Of a stretch of DNA of 64,000 nucleotides, positions 19,599 to 26,560 are shown piece by piece. Source of the DNA: JASJBU01 sp963797085 (GTDB taxonomy: Bacteria; Pseudomonadota; Gammaproteobacteria; Chromatiales; Chromatiaceae); assembly GCA_963797085.1 (NCBI GenBank), contig CAWCOA010000022.1:1-64000 (forward strand), given 5' to 3'. The notes below the pieces were generated by a model. The model did not search any database. It was not told where the DNA came from and worked only from the letters and a program-made list of their open reading frames with translations. The translations under genes were made by a program, and so were the position numbers. Each line of letters starts with the position of its first letter. Position 1 is the stretch's first letter.

Positions 19599-19614
19599 TG
19601 GCATATGAATTGCG
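19599..19614 (+). promoter_or_regulatory. Sigma-54 type promoter
   Basis: TGGCATATGAATTGCG fits the -24/-12 consensus TGGCAY-N5-TTGCW: GG and GC are 10 bases apart, and only the last base deviates. It lies about 170 bases before the start of the repeat-rich subunit gene. Confidence 0.55.
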
Positions 19615-19783
19615 TTCCTAAGTATTGAGCCCGTTTGTTAGTTGGGCTGACGAGTAAAGTTTGGCGATATCTATCGCTGTTTAGCACAGGGTGCTACGGA
19701 TGGTAAGGCCTTGTTGTGTAGGGAGAGAAGGTTGTTGGGACGTACGCACCAAATCATTAAAGTACTTAAGGAGTGATTACTTC

Positions 19784-20824
19784 ATGAAAACATATAAGTT
19801 AACTGTTATTTCCGCAAGCATCGCGCTGATCCTTGGCTTGACAACTGGCAGCGCGTTCGCAAACCCCTCAAATACAGCTAGCGAGGTGGATTCACAAACC
19901 GCCTCTGTTTCTGCCGATTCCACGGGAGACGGCTCGGCGGCAGCAAGCGAAGGTTCGACGGCAACTTCCGACAACACGGATAATTCGACCAACGATGCTT
20001 CGATGAATACGGCTGACTCGTACAACGATAATTCGACGAATGATGCTTCGATCAATACGGCTGATTCGAATAACGATAGCTCCGACAACTCCGATAACTC
20101 GACGAATGATGCCTCAACCAATACGGACGCTTCGATCAATACAGCTGATTCGAACAACGATAGCTCCGACAACTCCGATAACTCGACGAATGACGCCTCA
20201 ACCAATACGGACGCTTCGGTCAGTACGGCTGATTCGAACAACGATAGCTCCGACAGCTCCGATAACTCGACGAATGACGCTTCGGTCAGTACGGCTGATT
20301 CGAATAACGATAGCTCCGACAACTCCGATAACTCGACGAATGATGCCTCAACCAATACGGACGCTTCGATCAATACGGCTGATTCGAACAACGATAGCTC
20401 CGACAACTCCGATAACTCAACGAATGACGACTCAACCAACATAGCTGATTCGTACAACGATAACTCCGATAATTCGGACAACTCGGACAACTCCGACAAC
20501 TCGGACAACTCTGATAACTCCGACAATTCGGATAACTCGATGGTGGATAATTCGAATCAAGGTAATACCACTGATTCGTACAACGACAGCTCCGATAATT
20601 CGATCGGCTCAATCGCTGAAAATTACGCGAGTCTGAGTGGCGAAGTAAGTGGTAATACCGTCGACTTTGGCAGCGGTGATTACAATTACGATACGTCGAA
20701 TGTTGTCGACAACGGCGCATTTGCCGGAGCCTCTGGACTTAACCAGAATGTCCAGAACAACGGAGCCAACAGCCTGGTTCAGCAGCAGGTTAATTTCCAG
20801 GGCAATCTCAACGTAAATCAATAA
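19784..20824 (+). CDS. Secreted Asn/Ser/Asp/Thr repeat protein, candidate fibre subunit
   Basis: 346 residues; the ATG at 19784 follows AAGGAGTGATTAC and begins a clear signal peptide (ISASIALILGLTTGSAFA). Residues about 60-255 are nearly pure Asn, Ser, Asp, Thr and Ala. A roughly 28-residue unit recurs about four times (core NSTNDASTNTDAS ... TADSNNDSSD), followed by nine DNS triplets. The non-repetitive C-terminus ends NGAFAGASGLNQNVQNN then GANSLVQQQ, a motif shared with the next gene. Composition and neighbours (C39 peptidase, coiled-coil/barrel outer-membrane protein) suggest a Fap-like surface fibre, but no sequence match to FapC is claimed. A calcium-binding or anti-freeze role for the acidic repeats is an alternative. 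Confidence 0.8.
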   Translation: MKTYKLTVISASIALILGLTTGSAFANPSNTASEVDSQTASVSADSTGDGSAAASEGSTATSDNTDNSTNDASMNTADSYNDNSTNDASINTADSNNDSSDNSDNSTNDASTNTDASINTADSNNDSSDNSDNSTNDASTNTDASVSTADSNNDSSDSSDNSTNDASVSTADSNNDSSDNSDNSTNDASTNTDASINTADSNNDSSDNSDNSTNDDSTNIADSYNDNSDNSDNSDNSDNSDNSDNSDNSDNSMVDNSNQGNTTDSYNDSSDNSIGSIAENYASLSGEVSGNTVDFGSGDYNYDTSNVVDNGAFAGASGLNQNVQNNGANSLVQQQVNFQGNLNVNQ

Positions 20825-20841
20825 TAACGTTGTAAACGATG

Positions 20842-20867
20842 CCGGCGGGTGAGCATTCACCCGCCGG
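20842..20867 (+). terminator. Intercistronic hairpin (attenuator-like)
   Basis: A perfect 11-bp stem (CCGGCGGGTGA with TCACCCGCCGG) around a GCAT loop lies 17 bases after the stop of the repeat protein and 38 before the next start. No T-run follows, so partial termination or mRNA stabilisation favouring the first gene is more likely than full termination. Confidence 0.55.
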
Positions 20868-20905
20868 TAGTCCTTGGAATGATGCTATACAGGGAGGAGG
20901 AACAG

Positions 20906-21271
20906 ATGAAACGATCTGTTTACTGTGTTTTGGTGGCATGCGCGCTCGCGATACCCTTACAGATCCAGGCTGACAAATCTGATGCTTCAGCGCCCGAAGC
21001 GTTTTTTTCCGCGACTGCGGTCAGTGACGGTGAACTGGATGGTTATAGAGGCGAAGGTATTGACGTCCAGACCATAAATAAGGCCGAACTGGACGGTACC
21101 CTGGATGGGAACACGGCGATCAACAGTGTTACCGGGTCTAACCTGATCAGTAACGGTGCTTTCGCCGATGCATCCGGCCTGACTACCGCAATCCAGAATT
21201 CGGGCAATAACGTCCTGATTCAGAATTCGACCATTGTGAATGTGGTCATCGAGGACTCACCTCTCCGATGA
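20906..21271 (+). CDS. Small secreted protein, candidate minor fibre subunit
   Basis: 121 residues; the ATG at 20906 follows a strong GGGAGGAGG. A signal peptide (VLVACALAIPLQIQA) precedes an acidic segment containing DGELDGYRGEG, then ISNGAFADASGLTTAIQNS and GNNVLIQN. The NGAFA-x-ASGL-x4-QN motif is shared with the repeat protein upstream, so the two are probably major and minor subunits of one assembly. ELxxxRGxG recurs in the split gene at 22013. The stop overlaps the start of the C39 peptidase gene (ATGA), indicating tight coupling. Confidence 0.75.
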   Translation: MKRSVYCVLVACALAIPLQIQADKSDASAPEAFFSATAVSDGELDGYRGEGIDVQTINKAELDGTLDGNTAINSVTGSNLISNGAFADASGLTTAIQNSGNNVLIQNSTIVNVVIEDSPLR

Positions 21272-21984
21272 AACTGCTGCATATCATGGCTACCAGGCTG
21301 ATCTGTAGCACCCTGGCAGGGCTTACCTGGCTGTTGCCTGCCTTGCCCGCGCTGGCGGGCACGATGGTGCTCCCCGGGGGGGCTGGTATCTACAACATAG
21401 ATGTCACCAGTTTCAGGGAAGCAAAATTCAAAACGGTCTATGAGCAGCAGTATGACTACAGTTGTGGGTCGGCGGCGCTGGCGTCGCTGCTGACATACCA
21501 TTACGACCACAAAGTCTCCGAACAAGTCGTTTTCAAGGGGATGTATGAGCAGGGGGATCAGGAAAAGATTCAGAAACAGGGCTTTTCGCTGCTCGATATG
21601 AAACTTTATGCGGAAAACCACGGTTTTCGGGCAGATGGCTTTCATATCGACCTCGACAAGCTGCTGAAGGTGGGTGTTCCCGCAATCACCTTGATAAAAA
21701 CCAATGGCTACATGCATTTTGTGCTGATCAAGGGGGTGACCGACCAGGAAGTGCTGGTGGGGGATCCGTCGCTGGGAGTGAAAGCCTTGCCCAGAGACCA
21801 GTTCGAATCAATGTGGGAAGGCCATATCCTGTTTATAATCCATAACAATCTCGATAAGGCACGTGCGCATTTCAATGCCGAGCCGGAATGGAAGCTGAGC
21901 GCAAGGGCGCCTATAGATATGTCCCTGTATCGAGAATATCTGGCGGATTTCAACCTGATGCTTCCTGCGCGTTCGGATTTTTAG
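21268..21984 (+). CDS. C39-type cysteine peptidase, FapD-like, exported
   Basis: 238 residues with a signal sequence (STLAGLTWLLPALPALA). The C39 catalytic triad is visible: Cys66 in YDYSCGSAALASLL, His150 in NGYMHFVLIKG and Asp166 in LVGDPSLG. There is no ABC transporter or membrane domain, so this is a free periplasmic peptidase like FapD of the Pseudomonas functional amyloid operon, not a bacteriocin exporter. Its position between small secreted repeat proteins and an outer-membrane barrel supports a processing role; candidate sites are the RGxG motifs in its neighbours. Confidence 0.85.
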   Translation: MKLLHIMATRLICSTLAGLTWLLPALPALAGTMVLPGGAGIYNIDVTSFREAKFKTVYEQQYDYSCGSAALASLLTYHYDHKVSEQVVFKGMYEQGDQEKIQKQGFSLLDMKLYAENHGFRADGFHIDLDKLLKVGVPAITLIKTNGYMHFVLIKGVTDQEVLVGDPSLGVKALPRDQFESMWEGHILFIIHNNLDKARAHFNAEPEWKLSARAPIDMSLYREYLADFNLMLPARSDF

Positions 21985-22012
21985 GGCGCCATGTGCAACC
22001 AGGAGGGTCACG

Positions 22013-22597
22013 ATGCGTGTACATGAATCAGGATTCATACCGGGTTTGCAGCGCGTTGCGCGATTTGCACTCCCGGTCATTTTTGGATTGTTGTTGAATC
22101 AGGCAGCTGCATGGAGCGGTGAATGGGAAAATGAAGGCTTCCCCGCCTGGCAGGCCGTCGGCGATGACGAGCTGAGCACTGCTCGGGGCGGTTTTGTGTT
22201 CAGTAACGGTGTGCAGGTCGATATAGGTATCCGTAAGGCCGCATTCGTCAATGACATGGAACAGTTCGAACAAGTTTAAATATTTCGGAAAGGGTAGGGG
22301 CAAGCCCAAGAAGGTATGGAGCAGTTCCGAACAGGCGTTAATATTTCTGAAGAGATAGGTAACAGTATCCTAAGCGAGGGAAATTCCGTCCTGCAGTCAG
22401 GGACGGGCAACACGCTGAACAATCTGCAAGTACCTGGCGGTTCCACCTTCATTCAGAATACCTTGGACAACCAGTTCCTTGGTAATTTTACGGTGGTGGA
22501 TGTACGGATAAGAAACCTGAACGCCGCCATACGGCAGCTGCCTGTTTCGGCTTTTCCCGCCATCCGGGATTTTGCCATTCCCGGTATTGCCCCCTGA
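22013..22597 (+). pseudogene. Third small secreted protein, split by an in-frame duplication
   Basis: The first part (22013-22279, strong AGGAGGG site) has a signal peptide (VIFGLLLNQAAA) and DDELSTARGGFVFSNGVQVD. It stops at 22277. A second segment in the same frame (22316-22597) contains NSILSEGNSVLQS and GGSTFIQNTLDNQFLGN, resembling the C-terminal motifs of the two upstream subunits. The segments are separated by exactly 60 bases, and about 39 bases around the first ATGGAACAGTTC recur at the junction. Removing one 60-base unit would restore one protein of about 170 residues. The second segment could alternatively be translated from its own ATG. Confidence 0.65.
22256..22355 (+). repeat. 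Imperfect 60-bp-period duplication carrying stop codons
   Basis: Sequence starting at 22256 (ATGGAACAGTTCGAACA) recurs at 22316 (ATGGAGCAGTTCCGAACA) and remains alignable for about 39 bases (shared AATATTTC and GAA). The inserted 60 bases carry TAA and TAG in the reading frame. Confidence 0.65.
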
Positions 22598-22818
22598 GCA
22601 ATTCTGCGATCTCCGGCGTAGGCATCGTGGAATCCGCCACGAAGGCCTCCCGAAGGTGAACGTTGTAATAATTTGCCAACTTGCCGATGCTGACAAAGCA
22701 TGCTTGATCTTCATAATTATGAGCGGAACGGATCGGCGCAGGCCGATATTCTATGAAGTAGATTGTTCCGAATATGTTAAAAATCAGAGGCGGGTTATCC
22801 CGGACAGAGGGCTGGAAA
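22598..22818 (+). other. Intergenic leader before the outer-membrane gene
   Basis: About 220 bases between the split subunit and the barrel gene. An in-frame ATG at 22774 would lengthen the barrel protein by 15 residues, but 22819 gives a conventional signal peptide. No other gene was found. Confidence 0.5.
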
Positions 22819-24159
22819 ATGGGGCGGACCGAAAGGGTTTGGTGTCGAACAAACAAGCTGTTCTTCTGTGTGCTTGCCGTACTGCTCTGTTTTCAGGTTG
22901 CGCCGGTTGCGGCGGAGTCTGATGAGCTGGCGGAACTCAGACGACTGCTGGCCGAGCAGAAAAGAGCGCTGGAGCAGCAAATCCGGCAGACCAAGGAGTT
23001 GGAGCAGCGACTGGAGCGCCTGACTGGCCAGGAGACCGGAACAAAACCGGCGTCAACGGTTAAAAAAGAACCGGCGCCAGGGAAAAAGAAGCAGAAGGCT
23101 GCTGCTCCGAAATCGAAACAACCGGAAAAGAGGTCGGCACAGACAGATCAGGTCGGTAAGCCGCCGGCAGACAACAGGAGAAAGGTGGAAGCGGTGGAGG
23201 CCGTCGCGAGTATCAGTGACGAGGTCCGGGGCGTGCTCACGCCGAGGGGAAAACTGGTACTGGATCCATCGCTCAAATATGCCCATAGCTCGAATAATCG
23301 GGTGTTTCTCGAGGGTTTCGGACCGCTCGTGCTTCCGAGCCTGTTCCTCGGGCTTATCGATATCCGCGAAGTTGACCGGGATCTGTGGATCGCCTCCCTT
23401 GCGGCGCGCTACGGCATAACGAGCCGCATGCAGTTCGAGGTTAAGGTGCCCTACGTATGGCGCGACGACAGCATACGCTCGCGGCCTATTTCGGTTGATC
23501 TGTTCGGTGACAACGTTTTCGACGCAGACGGTTCTGGCCTGGGTGATGTCGAGTTCGCTTTGGACTATCAGTTGAACAGGGGGCTGAACGGCTGGCCCTT
23601 TTTCATCGGCGGCGTCAGGGTCTCGGCGCCTACCGGCACGGACCCGTTCGAGGTCCAGACCAAGGATATTCCGCTTGGCGAAGATGACGATGGAAACACG
23701 ATTTACGAGCGTTTCCCTACCGAACTGGCAACAGGCTCGGGATTCTGGAATATACAGCCCAGCCTGACTTTCCTCTACCCAACGGACCCGGCCGTATTTT
23801 TCGGCACCCTGAGCTACAACTGGAGTATCGAGGACGATATCGGGAACGATTATGCTGGCAACGATATGGGTAAGATCGACCCGGGAGACACCATCGGTTT
23901 GAGCGGCGGGATGGGTTTTGGCATCAATGAGCGTTCCTCATTCAGTCTCGGCTTTTCCTACAAGCACGTGGGCAAGACCACGCAGAACGGCAGCAACCTA
24001 AAGGGTTCGGAGCTTGATATCGGAGAGGTCTCACTAGGATTTTCATTCCGCCTGAGCAGCAAGACAAACATCAATCTCTCCGTAGGTGTCGGTGCCACGG
24101 AGGATGCGCAGGATTTCCAGATGACACTGCGCTTACCCACCACACTCGGACTATTCTAG
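22819..24159 (+). CDS. Outer-membrane beta-barrel with N-terminal coiled coil (FapF-like)
   Basis: 446 residues from 22819. After a signal peptide (FFCVLAVLLCFQVAPVAA) comes a heptad-rich coiled coil (ELAELRRLLAEQKRALEQQ, about 34-70), then a Lys/Pro-rich linker (75-125) and a barrel domain beginning near GVLTPRGKLVLDPSLKYAHS. Alternating strands such as FFGTLSYNWSIEDD and SSFSLGFSYKHVGK continue to a C-terminal strand ending in Phe. Coiled coil plus linker plus barrel is the layout of FapF, the fibre-exporting channel of Pseudomonas. The barrel also resembles a general family of uncharacterised barrels. It is the last gene of the locus. Confidence 0.78.
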   Translation: MGRTERVWCRTNKLFFCVLAVLLCFQVAPVAAESDELAELRRLLAEQKRALEQQIRQTKELEQRLERLTGQETGTKPASTVKKEPAPGKKKQKAAAPKSKQPEKRSAQTDQVGKPPADNRRKVEAVEAVASISDEVRGVLTPRGKLVLDPSLKYAHSSNNRVFLEGFGPLVLPSLFLGLIDIREVDRDLWIASLAARYGITSRMQFEVKVPYVWRDDSIRSRPISVDLFGDNVFDADGSGLGDVEFALDYQLNRGLNGWPFFIGGVRVSAPTGTDPFEVQTKDIPLGEDDDGNTIYERFPTELATGSGFWNIQPSLTFLYPTDPAVFFGTLSYNWSIEDDIGNDYAGNDMGKIDPGDTIGLSGGMGFGINERSSFSLGFSYKHVGKTTQNGSNLKGSELDIGEVSLGFSFRLSSKTNINLSVGVGATEDAQDFQMTLRLPTTLGLF

Positions 24160-24198
24160 TCGTACTGGACGTATGGTCACCACGGCTGGATGGATCAA

Positions 24199-24336
24199 TC
24201 GCAAGTGCACCTGATCAATAAGGCGGGCTTCTCGTACCAGACGGCCCACACCGGTGCAGTGATGTTGATCCAACGTTTCGGTAGAGCAATAAATCTGAAT
24301 ATTCATTTGATGTGCATGGACGCACGAATGCCGTAA
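24199..24336 (+). mobile_element. IS91-family transposase relic (N-terminal half)
   Basis: One frame reads HLINKAGFSYQTAHTGAV then MLIQRFGRAINLNIH, close to the IS91 transposase consensus (KAGY ... TGAVTLIQRFGSALNLNIHFH). It stops at 24334. The rest of the element is absent. It immediately follows the fibre locus; the other IS91 relic precedes the locus in the same orientation. Confidence 0.72.
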
Positions 24337-24490
24337 GAGCAATGGAAGAGCAATGGGGTCAGGTCTTGCATTATAACATCGAGGTTACCAGCGAAACTCT
24401 GATCATTATAAAATTCATCCATCATGCTGGAAGGTATACGATGGATAAATAATGAAATTAGTAGCATTTTCCGGATAAAGCTGTATGCGG

Positions 24491-24525
24491 GATTTTTGCG
24501 TGGATTGGTTGTTCACTGTCCCTGC
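24491..24525 (+). repeat. Dispersed 35-bp repeat, copy 1
   Basis: GATTTTTGCGTGGAT and CACTGTCC occur in the same order and spacing at 48236-48270 (GATTTTTTGCGTGGAT, CACTGTCC). It is noncoding and may be the end of a lost insertion element. Confidence 0.45.
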
Positions 24526-24572
24526 TTAAACTGGCGCACTCGCGGTGGTGTACCAGCATCCTGGTTACTCCG

Positions 24573-25358
24573 TCAACGCAGAACACATTTGTTTCGTTGT
24601 TTGCGGTAAGGCTCGTTACATCCCCATTCGGTACCAGATGAATCGATGTGGGCATTTTTCGGGACCATTAAAGCGAGGCAAGCCCCTTTGCTTGCTCGGT
24701 ACCCTCGACCGCACTCCCAGCCGGACCCGTATGAAGACTCTGTCAAGTATCCGTTTACGGGTACATTGATGGCGGCGCAAGTTTCGTCGATCGCTCGGTA
24801 CCCTCGATCACACTTCCAGCTGGATTCGTGTGATGAGTCTGCTAAATATCCATTCGGAGGGATCTTGATGGGGAGGCAAGTCCCTTTGGTTGCTTGGTAT
24901 CCACGATCACACTTCCAGCCAGGCCCGTATAAAGAGCCAGTCAAATATCCGTTCACAGGTACCATGATAGCGACACAAGCTTCATTGGCCATGCGATATC
25001 CGCGATCGCATGTCCAGCTTTTGGTTCCGGATGAGTTCAGATAGGCATGCAGTGGTACCTTGATGAAGACACAGGCCTCGTTAACTTCTCGATACCCACG
25101 ATCGCACGCCCAATCAGGCCCATAGAGGCGACCTGTTGGGTATGCATTGGCAGGTACTTTGACAATTATGCAGGTATCCTTAACCTTTCGAAAGCCTCGA
25201 TCACAGGCCCATCCGCTTCCATATTGCTTTGCGCTAGCATGTTCAGGTATCTCGACGGGACCGCCCCTAGCGAAGAGGTGGCCGGGAATTGTTGTCAGAA
25301 GCGCTAAAAATATCAGGAGGTGAATTGAAAGCATAGGCGAGTGTCGTATTTTAATCAT
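24573..25358 (-). CDS. Secreted Cys-rich tandem-repeat protein
   Basis: 261 residues, start preceded by AAGGAAAG. A signal peptide (IHLLIFLALLTTIPGHLFA) leads into six full and one partial repeat of about 33 residues. Each has the pattern W-x-C-[DG]-R-G-[YF]-[RQ]-x5-C-x-x-[IL]-x-[VI]-P-x-[NH]-[AG]-[YH], so every unit has two cysteines in fixed spacing, likely one disulfide per unit. Similar units occur in envelope proteins of other proteobacteria, but no function is established. It is transcribed toward the fibre locus and was not obviously part of it. Confidence 0.8.
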   Translation of the reverse strand: MIKIRHSPMLSIHLLIFLALLTTIPGHLFARGGPVEIPEHASAKQYGSGWACDRGFRKVKDTCIIVKVPANAYPTGRLYGPDWACDRGYREVNEACVFIKVPLHAYLNSSGTKSWTCDRGYRMANEACVAIMVPVNGYLTGSLYGPGWKCDRGYQATKGTCLPIKIPPNGYLADSSHESSWKCDRGYRAIDETCAAINVPVNGYLTESSYGSGWECGRGYRASKGACLALMVPKNAHIDSSGTEWGCNEPYRKQRNKCVLR

Positions 25359-26152
25359 GGGTCTTTCCTTGTTGTCGATATAAAGCCCTTGTTGGTACTA
25401 GCAAGGGCTTTCGTGGATTCGTGAGGCCGTTGCTGACTGGACTCATGGGCGTGCAGCACTTAGGACGGGATTTCATTTTCCGTGAATACTGAAATAACTT
25501 GCTTGCCGTCTAACCGTGCCATCACAACGATTAGTAAACATCGTGACTCCCTGCAATCTCTATCTGTAATGCACTAGGTCAAATTGCCTGACGGATAGTT
25601 CATAGCGTATATCCACTTGAAATTCGTGCCTCGTCGCGCGCATGTTCATCGTTCTATCAAGTTGAACTGGTGTTAGTGGTCCGTTGATATAACGTCAACG
25701 GAAGCAGAAACAACGGCTATCAATTGATGGATGAAGGAGATCTGGAATACAACCGGAGTGCGGGCTTGTTACCCAGATCTAAGTATAGACGAAGTCCTAC
25801 TCAAAAGCGCTGGCATTTACTAATAATTCGAAATTATGCTGACAACTTCCGCGCAATGTCTTCAGGTCAAAGTAACACTATGATCGAGGTTAGTTGGTCG
25901 GATGCAACCGGGGAGAGCGAATCCATGAGCTCAGTTAATTTGCTTTTCAGATACAATGAGAGGATGCTCAACAAAACACTTCGTCTGTAAGTAGGCAAGC
26001 TTCTCTGCCGCACAACATTGACCGAACGGTCACTTTTGCTCGTCATACTCCTTTCTCGCGGACTCCATTCTGCCAACCTCTGTTATGCAATAGCTTACCG
26101 TAACTAAGGAAAGCACATCGCAGCGTATGTTTAATCCACTCAGGACCACTGT
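25359..26152 (+). other. Long intergenic region
   Basis: About 800 bases without a recognisable gene. A frame at 25724-25990 shows no family features and its composition is not convincing. A perfect palindrome TGACCG-AA-CGGTCA lies at 26019-26032. Confidence 0.5.
26019..26032. promoter_or_regulatory. TetR-like palindrome
   Basis: TGACCGAACGGTCA is a perfect 6-2-6 inverted repeat, 121 bases before the DsrC-like gene. TetR-family regulators often bind such sites; none is encoded in the window. Confidence 0.3.
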
Positions 26153-26527
26153 ATGTATCAATTCACAAGCTATGATCAGGGTGCTGAAACACCCAGTGAC
26201 GACGACGGAAGTCGTTTCTTAGAACTGGCCGACCAGAGCTGGGATCGCAATAAATCTGCTGACTTGGCGAGAAGCGAAGGAATCAGCTTAAACGACGAAC
26301 ACTGGGCTGTGATAGTTTGCCTGCGCAGACACTATCTTGAATATGGTCTACCAAGAAATACAGGGATATTGGCCAAAATTCTCGATCAGCAATTTTCAGA
26401 TCTGGGTGGAAGAGACTATCTTCATCTCCTCTTTCCAGGTGGCCCGGTTGCACAAGGCAGCCGCCTTGCAAACCTTAGCATGCCCGACGCCAATGCCACC
26501 GATATTTCGTTTGGCAGAAGGAATTGA
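26153..26527 (+). CDS. DsrC/TusE-family protein lacking the C-terminal cysteines
   Basis: 124 residues. The fold is indicated by ISLNDEHWAVIVCLRRHYLEYG, GILAKILDQQFSDLGGRDYLHLLFPGGP and the Pro/Gly-rich tail. True DsrC carries one or two redox Cys in a C-terminal arm ending GCV-like; this protein ends in FGRRN and its only Cys lies in the second helix. It therefore cannot form the DsrC trisulfide and is probably a regulatory or divergent paralogue. It sits 33 bases ahead of hflK and may share its transcript. Confidence 0.82.
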   Translation: MYQFTSYDQGAETPSDDDGSRFLELADQSWDRNKSADLARSEGISLNDEHWAVIVCLRRHYLEYGLPRNTGILAKILDQQFSDLGGRDYLHLLFPGGPVAQGSRLANLSMPDANATDISFGRRN

Positions 26528-26560
26528 GAAGCCAGATTAGTCATAGAGGAGAGTAACCCA

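Larger units (their letters stand above)
18653..19783 (+). other. Intergenic region with relics, repeats and a sigma-54 promoter
   Basis: About 1.1 kb without an intact gene. It contains an IS91 transposase relic (about 18822-18960), a two-copy direct repeat (19243-19531) and, near the 3' end, a sigma-54-type promoter (19599-19614) for the fibre locus. Confidence 0.7.

Noticed and set aside
19777..20526. Long open frame on the minus strand of Glu/Leu/Ser repeats
   Set aside because: It is the antisense shadow of the Asn/Ser/Asp repeat gene; the sense frame has a strong ribosome-binding site and signal peptide.
24646..25044. Plus-strand frame with internal repeats
   Set aside because: Shadow of the Cys-repeat protein on the minus strand.
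25724..25990. 88-residue plus-strand frame
   Set aside because: No family features and unconvincing composition in a long noncoding region.
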